Origin: Sinotaia quadrata
Lineage: Eukaryota; Mollusca; Gastropoda; Architaenioglossa; Viviparidae
DNA length: 64,000 nucleotides
Assembly: GCA_028829895.1 (NCBI GenBank)
Contig: CM054178.1
Location: forward strand, 22,797,701 to 22,861,700
Direction: 5' to 3'
Positions 1 to 10,952 of this stretch are shown here, one piece after another. A program made the translations under genes and the position numbers. The notes below the pieces were generated by a model. It had not been told where the DNA came from. It ran no database searches and saw nothing but the letters and a program-made list of their open reading frames with translations. Numbering within the stretch: position 1 is the stretch's first letter; each line of letters starts with the position of its first letter.

Positions 1-21
1 ATTCCTTGAAAACATCGTCAC

Positions 22-330
22 TGTAGATATTATCTATCTTTCTTTCTTTTGTCTCTGTTTATTTATTTTACTCTTTCTTTCCCTTTTCTTTCTTTCTTTA
101 TTAAATTCAACAGTTCTTCTTTTTTCCTTTCTTATTTCTTTCTTTTTAAATCGTTTTTATTTCTTCTCTCATTCTTTCATTTATTTAAGTTTTTCTTTAT
201 TTTTCACTTTTTCTTAGCTTCTTTCTTTCTTTCTTTCGGCTTTTTTTTTCTTTCATTATTTATTCGTCACACGTTCTTTCTTATTTTTACACTCTTACAC
301 TATTTTTTTCTGACTAATAGTCTCACAATA
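22..330. repeat. Pyrimidine-rich tract (tttc)n
   Basis: Irregular tttctttcttt sequence. The open frame across it is Phe/Ser-rich low complexity and not a gene. Confidence 0.9.
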
Positions 331-533
331 ATAGTCTCACAAATCCATCCAATGGGGCTGGAACGAAAGTCACTTTGTTGAAGAAGTCCTATTTTCTAGC
401 CACTTTGAGATATTTTGTACATGTTTGCTATTGACCTATGATTTGAATTGGAGAATGCTTTATGTAATTGAACCATTATTTCTATGTTCACTAATTGGAT
501 TGCGTTGTACATTATACTTGTGAATTTGATCAG
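308..533. repeat. Dispersed repeat, copy 1
   Basis: Shares long stretches with 10588-10893: tgactaatrgtctcacaa-type start, aaagttactttgttgaagaagtccta-type middle, tttgaattggagaatg and an end at atacttgtgaattt. The family is unknown. It is interspersed rather than tandem and has no coding capacity. Confidence 0.75.
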
Positions 534-756
534 TTCTTTGCTATATTTCGTAAGCTATAACTTTAAATAATCTAACTATGGCAAGCCTTTGAAAACGAAA
601 TGCTAAGTACTAAGGAAAAAACAACAAAGAGAATAGTTAGAGGGTAATTTCAATTGTTAATCAATCATTCACCTTATTGAATCATTGTCAAATGTAATTT
701 TGATACAGCACTTTTAGTATAAAGATTATTTGTAACTTTAATTCTTTAATAATTTT

Positions 757-972
757 AAGTAGTGTTTCCCTGTGCCAAAGTAGTGTTTCCCTTTGTCTAA
801 GTAGTGTTTTCATGAGTCTTAATAGTGTTTTCCTATGTCCAAGTAATTTCTAACAGTTTTTTCCCTGTGCCTGAGTTGTGCTTCCTTTTGTCTAAGTAGT
901 GTTTTCATGAGTCTTAATAGTGTTTCCCTGTGCCTAAGAGGTGTTTCCCTTTGTCTAAGTAGTGTTTCCTTA
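757..972. repeat. ~21-bp degenerate tandem repeat
   Basis: Variants of agtagtgtttccctttgtct repeated about ten times. Confidence 0.85.
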
Positions 973-1078
973 TAATACAAAACTACTTCACCTGGAAAGC
1001 ATGTTTTACTGGTATAGAAACGTAAAAAAAGAAAACTAGCAGAATCAATAGTTTTCTATTTTAAACATTAGCCTTTTC

Positions 1079-1705
1079 TATATATATAAAGCAACGTTCG
1101 CGGCTTTAGCGAAATTTTGACGAATCATTTGCACAATCATTTCCGTTTGTGGCGGACTTGGCTGGGAGATAATCAACACGTCACAGACCGCAGAGGCGTC
1201 AGCGGTTACCTCGCGCAGCACGCGGACATTTGAAGACTAGTTCTAGTTTCTGGGAGCGTTCGGTGCGTTCTGTCTGTGAAAAGAGGAGGACCCATTGTTC
1301 GCGCGGCCAGTGCGTGAACATACTGGCACTTTGATAAGGGCGACTTTCACACAGGTGCTGCTGTTTGCAAACGCATTGTGGGAAGAAGCAAACAAAAATT
1401 GTTGCTATCTTTATAGAGACTGAAAGTAACTTAATGAGGAGGCCTGGTTTTAGGGAAATCTTTCTTTCTAAATAACTTCTTGTGTGCTCGCTCGTTTTAC
1501 AGTTTCGGAATTTTCTTTTCAGCTGATTAGTCAAACTAAAAATACACTGTGCTATAGTTCTGGAGACAACGGTGGGACTTTACGGAAGCAATTCAGGAAA
1601 CTTCATGTGACTCTTTTTAATTCGTCTTTTGGGATTCTAGTTTTGGGGGAAAACTTTATTTTAAAAATAAGCATCTTCGTTGTGAATTTCTACAGGAAGA
1701 AAAAA
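1079..1705 (+). promoter_or_regulatory. Candidate promoter and 5' leader (TATA box 1081-1090)
   Basis: After about 1 kb of AT-rich DNA the composition changes to CpG-richer, non-repetitive sequence (about 1090-1390, with several cgcg and gcg). It is preceded by tatatataaa at 1081-1090, which would place a start near 1110-1120. A CRE-like cacgtcaca sits near 1178. The next + strand coding candidate is the short reading frame at 1706. No transcript evidence is available. Confidence 0.3.
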
Positions 1706-1747
1706 ATGTTTGCTAGCATGGATGTGTTTTTAGCCATCAAAACTGCG
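1706..1747 (+). CDS. Possible alternative first coding exon of the Piccolo/Fife-like gene
   Basis: An ATG at 1706 opens MFASMDVFLAIKTA and reaches a donor (actgcg|gtatgt at 1747/1748) in phase 0, exactly the phase needed by exon 2 at 26728. The joined reading would be ...AIKTA then FATKPKERK. A second in-frame ATG at 1718 has a better start context (agcATGG). The segment from 1696 also follows an acceptor-like tttctacag, so it could be the 3' part of a spliced leader. It lies downstream of a TATA-containing, CpG-richer island. This is an inference from position and phase; no homology supports the 14 residues. Confidence 0.33.
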
Positions 1748-1748
1748 G

Positions 1749-1751
<3 letters not shown>

Positions 1752-1793
<42 letters not shown>
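1752..1793. repeat. (CT)21 microsatellite
   Basis: Starts four bases after the candidate donor at 1748. Confidence 0.97.
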
Positions 1794-1799
<6 letters not shown>

Positions 1800-1980
1800 T
1801 CTAAATAAAATTTGTTATCAGTGATTATTATCTCTTTTTCTACTTATTTATATCTTTTCTAGCTAATAATTTGTTTCTCATTTTATTTGTCTGAATATTT
1901 ATTTTCTATCGTTAGTCCAATCTATCTTACTACATAATGTACAAAGAATGCCTTCCTAGATGTCTGTCTACCTGCGTTTA

Positions 1981-2140
1981 TACCAGACTTTCTGGTATCT
2001 TTTATTACCAGACTTTCTGGTATCTTTTTATACCAGACTCTCTGTTTATCTTTTTATACCAGACTTTCTGTCTATCTTTTTATACCAGACTTTCTGTCTA
2101 TCTTTTTATACCAGACTTTCTGTCTATCTTTTTATACGTT
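1981..2140. repeat. ~26-bp tandem repeat, ~6 copies
   Basis: Units start taccagactttctgtctatc; period 25-26 bp. Confidence 0.92.
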
Positions 2141-2232
2141 TATCTATATGTGCACGTTCTGCCTATCTATCAATCCTTACAGATTTTATTTATTTATTTG
2201 TTCGATGTAGCTCTCTATCAAACAATACATAT

Positions 2233-2392
2233 GTATCTTTATCTCAATATTTATCTATTTATTCGTTTGGTGTATCTTTATCTCAATATTTATCTATTTA
2301 TTCGTTTGGTGTATCTTTATCTCAATATTTATCTATTTATTCGTTTGGTGTGTCTTTATCTCAATATTTATCTATTTATTAGTTTGGTGTCC
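2233..2392. repeat. 39-bp tandem repeat, ~4 copies
   Basis: Units contain gtatctttatctcaatattt and ctatttattcgtttggt. 39 is a multiple of three, so two frames stay open without being coding. Confidence 0.94.
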
Positions 2393-2584
2393 TTAATTAT
2401 TTGTTTGACGTATCTATCTAAAATTTACAAATATATGTAGCTATTATTTATTAAATATGTCTTACCATAAACATGTTTCTTTAACTACATGTTTATCTAC
2501 ATATATGTCTTTCGTATCTGTCTGTCTTACCATATACATATATCCTTAACTACATATTTCGGCTCTCTATATATCTGTCGTAAG

Positions 2585-2745
2585 CAGGACCGTCTTAACA
2601 GCATTATAGGCCCACGGGCAAAGCAGTTCATTGGGGCCCCTGCCTACATAACCACTCAAAGGAATAAAAATTGACAGCGAGTGGCAACATACATAGATTA
2701 GCATGGGGCCCCGGGCAATTGTTCAGTGTGTACCATCATTACTCC
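2585..2745. mobile_element. Possible DNA-transposon remnant (ggcccc-rich)
   Basis: Contains aggaccgtcttaacagcat, aggcccacgggcaaag, ttggggcccctgcc and ggggccccgggcaatt. This style is common in short non-autonomous DNA elements of animals. Ends and target duplications are not clear. Confidence 0.3.
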
Positions 2746-3630
2746 TTCCCATAGTCTCTCAACTGGTGATCAGTGACAGTGTTTGGATTTGAACCTGGCT
2801 AGAGATCATTGAGGGAACTTGAATGTAGTGATGATGGATACGTTTTGAGAAATGTCCCTTACCAGTGACTTGTTGAAATTGCCAACAAATGACGAATAGA
2901 TGGCGTGGGACTAGGACGAATATATATAGGCATAAGACCAGGATCATTAGACCCCAATACACCCCCTCCCTTTTCCCTCACAACCCCCTCACCCAGCGCG
3001 AAAGCGGCGGAAGCACCCCCTACACTCCATCCATCCATCATTAGACCTAGGCTAGATCTAAGATCTAGAACGTTGAAAGTAGACATTCAGCAGAAGTGAG
3101 TCATTTAATCAAGACTGAAGTCATTTTGTGTTTATTAATTGTTTTGAACTGTACAGAAGGAATTTAAATGATATGCTAGTTGGCCAAGAAGGGGTGAGTG
3201 GGTTCAAGAGGGTCGGAGGTGACCGAGCACTCTACTGCAGCTTTTAAACTTGGATCTCCTTTGGGATTGGCTACTCAAACGTAGAACTTGTGAAATCCCA
3301 GACCCGTGCGTGAGTGAGGTCTCATTCCAAGCATTCGCTCTGGAATCAATAGTCAGAAATGCCATGCTTCTATTTTCAGGAAACCCAGATATTCCTTGAT
3401 CTGTGGTTGCTTTGGGTTGATTTTTTTTTTTTGTTGCTTTTTTATTGGGGGGGGGGGGGAAATAAGCTCGTGTTTAAAGTCTTGATGTCAATTTTTTTTT
3501 TTGGTTCCTGAAGCTGATGAAGTAAAATCGTTGCACTTATGTGTGTAAGAGTGTATGTATATGCATGCGCATTTATGTGTATGTAGGTGTGTGTTTGTGT
3601 TTTGTGTAAGTTGCGCATGTTTTACATATA

Positions 3631-3885
3631 GATGGATGGATGGATGGATGGATGGATATTGTTGTGGGTTCGTGCTCTAGACTGTCGATGTTACTGTGTC
3701 ACAGTAATACAAAATATCAGTATTGTGGTGTCAGTGTTGTAGAGTGTCAGTGTTACTGTGTCACTTGGTATAAAATATCAGTATTGTGGTGTCAGTGTTG
3801 TAGAGTGACAGTGTTACTATGTCACAGTGAATCAAAATATCAGTATTGTGGTGTGTCAGTGATGTAGAGTGACAGTGTTATTGTG
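3631..3885. repeat. (GATG)n followed by ~66-bp tandem repeat
   Basis: gatg run at 3631-3657, then about three copies of a unit with aaaatatcagtattgtggtg and tgtagagtgacagtgttact (3690-3885). Confidence 0.9.
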
Positions 3886-4835
3886 TGAGGAAAATGTCAA
3901 CATTGTTGCTGGTCAATGCTGCAGCGCGTCAATATTTTGTGTACTACTGACAATTTAACCACCATGCTTTCAAATGATGACGTTTTCCAGATGAGTAGTG
4001 TAGATACCATTATAGAAGTTTGCTTGCTTATGCTTTTTTAACTAGTAGAAAATAAAAATATTATTACATGCTACTTTAATAAGATAGCTAAATATTTCTT
4101 CAATAAGAAAACTTTTTTAATTTCATCTAATCTGCATTTGAATTTTGCAGATTCAGGTAATTGAAAATTGCGAATAACGATTGTGACAGAATTGACAGAC
4201 TCGAGATCCAAGTACCGTTCGTGACTAATTTCTTCTAATAGCACGTTACTGAGGCCAGAGAAAGACAATAACAACAAGAGAACGAAGATAACCTATCTGA
4301 TGGTATTAATCCTTTCTAGAGAGAAAGAAAATACGTTATGGAAATGAAAAGAAAAACAAATGTAGCAAACTCATTTGCCTCTCTGACCTTTCAGAAATCC
4401 CTACATCGCCCACTAGGCACTGACGCAGACATTTTCTGCATAAGACACACTGTGAACTTTTCGGAAGTGAAATGGTTAACGTTCTCGGGGTGACTGATGA
4501 CGCAACATTTATAGTCTAACATAAGGGGGTGACGTCAGCAGCAGTAATTTGATGTTAACTTGTCTCTTGATTCCACTCGTAAAGCATACGTGACCTATTT
4601 TGTCATGAATGGAGAAATTAGTACATTTGCTTTGCATAAATCTCTTTGCTGCTTGTTTGAATAATAGGGGCGAGAGTCGTGTTAAAAGGTGATATCTGAT
4701 GGAACTGCCTTTCCTTAAGATTTAGAAAAAGGAGAAATGTCAATAATTTTGTAATTATATTTTTGTAATGTCTTTACGAAAGATGACATACGATTATTTT
4801 TAGTCCTCTGCAGGCAAATGTTCTTTGCGTTTCGG
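3886..4835. other. Unique AT-rich intron sequence
   Basis: No gene, RNA or clear repeat seen. Confidence 0.6.
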
Positions 4836-5140
4836 CGCTATAGGGCTATCTAAAAGATAGCGTTGTAGGGCTTTCTTTTAGCGTTATAGGGCCAAGAGTT
4901 CTTTTAGCGTTATAGGGCTGAGTTCTTTTAGCGTTATAGGGCTGAGTTCTTTTAGCGCTATAGGGCTAAGCATTCTTTTAGCGTTATTGGGCCGAGTTCT
5001 TTAGCGCTATAGGGCTAAGCATTCTTTTAGCGTTATAGGGCTGAGTTCTTTTAGCACTATAGGGCTAAGCATTCTTTTAGCGTTATTGGGCCGAGTTCTT
5101 TTAGCGTTATAGGGCTGAGTTCTTTCAGCGCTCTTGGACT
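4836..5140. repeat. ~24-28-bp tandem repeat, ~11 copies
   Basis: Core ttcttttagcgttatagggc with gcgctataggg variants and ctgag or ctaagca linkers. Confidence 0.93.
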
Positions 5141-5870
5141 AAGAGTTTCTTTCTAAAGCATTTGTACTTCACGTGTTGTTTCTAAAGGCTTTGCGTAGAT
5201 CTACTTCATCTTGTACTTGATGTGCTTTTCGTAAAGGTTTTGAGTAGGCCTACTTTATTGGACGTTTGTTCCTAAAGTCTTCGAGTAGGCCTACTTCAAC
5301 TTGTTTTTTATGTGAGTTTTCTCTGGTTACTGAAGGAAGAATTAATTGTGGAGCATGTTTCATTTAGTTCCACTGATAAGAAATGCAAGTTATCTTCTGG
5401 ATTTAGTTCGAGCTTTGCAGTCAAAGACTATGTTTCTATATTTATTTTATTTTTCCTTTCCAAATAGTTGTTTGATCGGGAACGTTGGCTGTCGTTCTAG
5501 ACAAATTGTGGTGTAGTTGTGACCTGGTGTGCATGTCGTTGACAGTACACAACTTGTGAAAAGATGCATTGCTTCTATAGAAACCGTATCATAGAAAAAT
5601 TCTAGTATTATTTTGTATATAAATAGAAAACAACTATATCATAGAAAAACACTAGTATTGTTTTGTCTATGAATAGAACACAACCATTCTATGATTTTTT
5701 ATGAAAATTCTATGATTTTATCTATGTCTATGAGTCGAACTAATTTTAGAAGGGTTTTTTTTTTTTTTTAATGATTTTTGAACATTGGAATCCGAGATGC
5801 AGAATTCTTCCCACCCCCAACGATTTAGTATTTTGTTCTTTCGATTAAGCGCTATGCTCATGAAAAGTCG
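5141..5870. other. Unique intron sequence
   Basis: Short local repeats only (ttgagtaggcctac twice near 5240-5295; ctagtattrttttgt near 5603-5660). No gene seen. Confidence 0.6.
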
Positions 5871-6384
5871 AGCATTGTGTAATCCTTCTTAAATGTTTGT
5901 GTAATAGCATTATGTAATCCCTCTTAAATGTTTGTGTAATAGCATTGTGTAATCCCTCTTAAAGGTTTGTGTAATAGCATTATGTAATCCCTCTTAAAGG
6001 TTTGTGTATTAGCATTATGTAATCCCTCTTAAATGTTTGTGTAATAGCATTATGTAATCCCTCTTAAATGTTTGTGTAATAGCATTATGTAATCCCTCTT
6101 AAAGGTTTGTGTAATAGCATTATGTAATCCCTCTTAAAGGTTTGTGTAATAGCATTATGTAATCCCTCTTAAATGTTTGTGTATTAGCATTATGTAATCC
6201 CTCTTAAATGTTTGTGTAATAGCATTATGTAATCCCTCTTAAAGGTTTGTGTAATAGCATTATGTAATCCCTCTTAAAGGTTTGTGTAATAGCATTATGT
6301 AATCCCCCTTAAATGTTTGTGTATTAGCATTATGTAATCCCTCTTAAATGTTTGTGTAATAGCATTATGTAATCCCTCTTAAAT
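5871..6384. repeat. 35-bp tandem repeat, ~14.5 copies
   Basis: Unit agcattatgtaatccctctt plus aaatgtttgtgtaat; variants a/g (aaagg) and taat/tatt are spread among units. Contiguous with no unique spacers. Confidence 0.97.
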
Positions 6385-6559
6385 GCTGTGTATAATACCA
6401 TCAGGCAATCCTTACCCGTTACCTTAGCTGCACCCTTGATTAATGGAAAATGAAATATTTTATTAACGCATGCCTCTGAAAATCCTTTTGCTCATGACCG
6501 TGGTACGCTAGGCTTCAGTGTACATTGCCTAAATGTCCTTTGATGTCTAAAGGTAATTT

Positions 6560-7140
6560 TCTCCACGTCCAAATATATTTTTTGTCCATGTTCGTTGTCT
6601 GAATATCTGTTGTGTCCAATTTCGTTGTCAAAATATATTTTTGTCCAAGTTCATATTTTTGTAGTCCAAATTCGTTGTCTAAATATCCTCTGTGTCCAAG
6701 TTCGATGTTTAAATATCTTTTTTGTCCAAGTTCGTTGTTAAAATGTCCTTTGTATCCAAGTTCAATGGTTCAAGTGTCTCTTTTGTTTACGTTCGGCTAC
6801 TTAAATGGTTTTTTTGTCCAGGTTCGTTGTCTGAACTGTCCATCTGTTCGAAGTTCGTTACCTGTTGCCTTTTCTGTTCATGTTCACTATCTAAAATATC
6901 CGTTGTTCCAAGTTCTTTGCATAATGTGCGCTGTTGTTCCAAGTTCTTTGCATACTGTACCCTGTTGTTTCAAGTTCTTTTGCATAGTTTGCCCTGTTGT
7001 TCCAAGTTCTTTGCATAGTGTGCCCGGTTGTTCCAAGTTCTTTGCATAATGTGCCCTGTTGTTCCAAGTTCTTTTGCATAGTGTGCCCTGTTGTTCCAAG
7101 TTCTTTGCATAGTGTGCCCTGTTGTTCCAAGTTCGTAAAT
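6560..7140. repeat. Degenerate ~30-bp array grading into a 31-32-bp array
   Basis: 6560-6890: tgtccaagttcgttgtctaa variants. 6896-7135: gttgttccaagttctttgca plus tagtgtgccct, about eight copies. Open frames on both strands are by-products. Confidence 0.9.
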
Positions 7141-7732
7141 TAATGTGTCCATTAGTTCCGAATATCGTTCCCAGAAGTATTCTTTCTTCCAGCTTGCTGT
7201 CTGAAGTGTCCTTTTGTTCCGGTTTGTTGGCTGAAGTGTCCCTTTGTTCCAAGGTTGTTGACTAAAATATCCGGCCATGTCTCTCTTTGTCTGAAGTGTC
7301 TCTACATAGGCAGTCAATACCACAATTTTGGAAACCCGAATAAAATTATTACACGTAACATATACATCAGCTGACTGCATACTCCTCTCCACAAAGTATT
7401 TTGCCCTCCCAGTCTCTCTCCCTTCTCCTCCTCTCTCTTCTCACCCCCCCCTCTCTCTCTCTCTTTCGTCATCACCTTATCTCACGGCAATCGATTTACG
7501 CATGTTTACTATGCAACTCGCGGTGTAAATAAACCTAATCAATACCGTGACACCTTTGAATTTTGCCGCTAACGACGAAATTATAAAACGAGAAACAGCG
7601 CAGGGCTTTTGAACAGCCACAATAACCTCAGAGTTTCAGAAATGTGCTCTGACATTTTATTTTTTCAAAATTGGTGTTGCTGGGTAGTTGCATGTGTTAC
7701 TGCTGTGCGGATATGTACACGTATGTGAATAG
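7141..7732. other. Intron sequence with short CT-rich stretch
   Basis: Repeat tail to about 7260, then a tctctctcccttct-type tract (7410-7465). No gene seen. Confidence 0.6.
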
Positions 7733-7992
7733 TTGTTTATTTGGTTCGTTTGTTGACTTGATGGTTGCTTGGTTAGTGTTTTACTATTCCGTGGTTTAGT
7801 TGTTTATTTGGTTCGTTTGTTGACTGGATGGTTGCTTGGTTGGTGTTTTACTATTCCGTGGTTTAGTTGTTTATTTGGTTCGTTTGTTGACTGGATGGTT
7901 GCTTGGTTGGTGTTTTACTATTCCGTGGTTTATTGTTTATTTGGTTGGTTTGATGGTTGGATGGTTGCTTGGTTGGTGTTTTACTATTCCGT
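7733..7992. repeat. 67-bp tandem repeat, ~4 copies
   Basis: Unit starts ttgtttatttggttcgtttg and ends actattccgtggtttag; the last copy is shortened. Confidence 0.95.
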
Positions 7993-8382
7993 GTAGTGTA
8001 GATAATACTATAATGTTTTGATGGATCAGTTGAACTAATGGTTCAATGGCTGTTGGTTGATGTTTTAAACGTCCTGTGACAAAATATAAGACATGTTAAG
8101 TGTGTGATATTGAAACAGTGCAGAAACTGGTTTTGATCATTCGATTAACGAGAGGGAGAGTTAGAAAAACGTATGTTTCATATTGTTTAAAAGAATTGTT
8201 AAATAGACAGGTGGATGGGTAGATGAGTACATGGATGGATTTTACTTCAAGCAAAAACTCCTAACTAGACTTCTGACTTTTTTAAAAGAACAATCCCACA
8301 TATTAAGGCAATTTTAAGTTTCAAAAGTCTTTGACAGCACCTCATAATAGCATACATTAAGAGCATCTCCAGACATCTTCAT

Positions 8383-8573
8383 GAGTAAAAAATTCAAAGC
8401 AGTATAGATTGTGTCAACAAGGAGTAAACAATTCAAAGTAGTACAGATTGTGTCAACAAGGAGTAAACAATTCAAAGTAGTACAGATTGTGTCAACAAGG
8501 AGTAAACAATTCAAAGCAGTATAGATTGTGTCAACAAGGAGTAAACAATTCAAAGCAGTACAGATTGTGTCAA
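8383..8573. repeat. 39-bp tandem repeat, ~5 copies
   Basis: Unit gagtaaacaattcaaagcag plus tatagattgtgtcaacaag. Confidence 0.96.
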
Positions 8574-8727
8574 TATCGCTTTCAATTTTGCAGTGTCAGC
8601 AACTAACTGAAGATGTGTCGTCAGATTGCTTTCTACCGAATTGGTAAACAATGTTGGTGGGGGTGGGGGGGTTTACATTTTCCTCACTGTGATACTTTAC
8701 TCGGGCTCCGATATTATTTCTGCAAAC

Positions 8728-8787
8728 GCGCGCGCGCACACACACAAACACATAGAGACAGAGAGAGTGTGTGTGTGTGTGTGTGTT
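8728..8787. repeat. Compound (CG)(CA)(GA)(GT) microsatellite
   Basis: cgcgcgcgcacacacac then gagagagtgtgtgtgtgtg. Confidence 0.95.
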
Positions 8788-8814
8788 CACATAGACGGAT
8801 AAAGTCTGAGACTG

Positions 8815-9140
8815 TATTATCTCGACACAGACCTGCGTGAGAAGGCTGGGAACGCAGCCAAACATTCCCCAGCCATCCGGAGACTTGATAACAATCTCTG
8901 CGTCCCTTGAGGATAGGACATTTTTGACTCCCCGTTAACGTCCTGGGCGATCATTTTCAGAGGCAGAATACGATTAATAAATCTGTTGGGAGGGTTGCTT
9001 CCAAGAAAGCTGGCCACTAGTCGCAGCAGCAACATCAGCACGCAATGGAGAGGCAGACGGCAGGGCGCTTGTTGCTGCAACAGCACGCAAGAGTCCGCAG
9101 ACGGATCGTTTGAAGACGAGCTACTTATTAAAAAGGGATT
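8815..9140. other. GC-richer non-repetitive island, function unknown
   Basis: Clearly richer in GC and CpG than its surroundings. A short frame ATGGAGAGGCAGACG opens at 9043 (21 codons). Long open frames on both strands were checked; none shows a recognisable domain or paired splice sites. Could be a leader exon, a regulatory element or an old insertion. Confidence 0.3.
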
Positions 9141-10249
9141 TGCCATCAGTATGCCGGTGATTTTCGTTCTCAATATATTTATTTTTAAATAGAAGAACAA
9201 TAGTGGTGGGAGGGGGGCGTGTCCAGTCTCCTTACTCGACCCCACTTCCTGTCGGAAACTACGATTAATGATTCCAGCTTTTAGCCTGTGTGTATGTCTT
9301 CCTGTTAGCTTGTATGTACGTGCGCGTGTATGTTTCTTCTTGTGGTACAGTTCCACATTTAATTTCTCATTAATATATTTTTTTTTATATTGCAAGAATA
9401 GCTTAGACACTCAGATGGTGTCAACAGATGTCGACATTGCAGACGCCTTGAGATTTTCAGTTTTCATACACAAATGATCACGGCGCTGAACAGTCATCTG
9501 CAATTTGTAGTCAGTACACACTCACAGGATGCCTCGAGCCAGCGACAGAAGTGGACACCAGAACTCAACGAAATAGCAGGCAAAACAGGAGTGGTCAAAA
9601 GTAATTGTTACATGTTCGTAGTCCTAAAAAGACAAAATTATCTTAGTAAAGAAATCAGAGGTAACTGTTAACATGTTCATGGTCCTCAATAGATAAAATG
9701 ACCATTGTAAAGAAATCACAATTAAGATAATTCAAATGAATACATTTCAAAGATATTTACACTACAATGCGGTAACTTTAAGGAAAATCTATTAAAATTA
9801 ATCATAAAATATTTCTTATTTCTTATCGCGGTTGGACTGGATACCTAGCTACTACACCAATGCATTCTGGGGAATATCAACATAAGTGAAACGGATTTGT
9901 GTTTTCAGAGGTCTGACATATAATGATGCCCTGGTGTATGATATTTTTCCAGGGAGAGAAACGGAACTAAAAAAGATGTAAATTTGCTGGAGGGTATAAA
10001 CACGGCTAAGTTGCTAACGATGTATTTGTTCGTATCGCTCATTAAAGAGGCAATTCACTTTCTAATAAATTTGTGGAAACAGATTTCTTCCGAAAACCTT
10101 CGACATTTTCTGTTCGTATGGGGCAAGAATCGAACGCCACTGATCTCTTTCAAACAATTACAGTGACTTTTAAATTGTTTACATACATGTGTGCATTTAT
10201 TTTATTTTTATTTTGTATGTTTTGGCATATCGTAGGCATCTTTTTGTTT
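9141..10249. other. Unique AT-rich intron sequence
   Basis: No gene seen; a 50-bp direct repeat pair with taactgttacatgttc is at about 9600-9690. Confidence 0.55.
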
Positions 10250-10382
10250 GTGTGTAGGATTTGGTTTTGTGCATATTTGTGCATTCGTGTGTATGTGTGT
10301 GCATGTGCATCTGCGTATGTGTGTGTTTGTTTTTGTGTGTGTATGTTTGTGTTTGTATGTATGTGTGGGATGGGGGGGGGTA
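10250..10382. repeat. GT-rich low-complexity tract
   Basis: gtgtgtatgtgtgtgcatg variants ending in a g run. Confidence 0.9.
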
Positions 10383-10587
10383 AGAAAGGTGTTTGAAAGA
10401 TATAATGGCCGAGTAATTTTGCCTATCCTTATTTCTAAACTTAATTGTTATATAAATTTGTTAAATGTCAACGTGACCCGACCTTTGGCACTGCTTATGA
10501 TGGTATTTTTTTGTCACATTTGAAGTCAGGTAAAGAATATGCTAGAAATCGCTGATGCAATCCAAACCAGTTCCAAGCCCATGAGTA

Positions 10588-10893
10588 CATTTTCTGACTA
10601 ATGGTCTCATACTTGTTCATAACAAATTCATCCAATTGGGATGGACCGAAAGTTACTTTGTTGAAGAAGTCCTATATCCTTTAATTTGACCTAATTCGAC
10701 CAGTCATAAAGGCAATCTTAGTTTCTGGTAAGTTAACTGACTGATAAAGAAGGAATGGACTTAGAAATATTTCGTACATGTTTGCTATTGATCTATGATT
10801 TGAATTGGAGAATGTTTTATGTAATTTAACCATTATTTTCTATGTTCACTAATTTGATTATGTTGTAGACTATACTTGTGAATTTTGATTGAT
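10588..10893. repeat. Dispersed repeat, copy 2
   Basis: Diverged copy of 308-533 with an extra roughly 70 bp near 10680-10755. It lies about 60 bp left of the LTR element. The two copies are 10 kb apart in the same orientation. Confidence 0.75.
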
Positions 10894-10952
10894 GTCTGTC
10901 TGTGTATAGGGTTAGTGAAATTGTTGCAGGATTTGTAGTTTGAGAATGTTTG

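Noticed and set aside
5871..7140. Regular repeats of 31-35 bp that could be mistaken for CRISPR arrays
   Set aside because: Units are directly contiguous with no unique spacers, there are no cas genes, and the host is eukaryotic.
8817..9410. 197-codon minus-strand frame
   Set aside because: Low-complexity composition, no recognised domain and no supporting splice sites.
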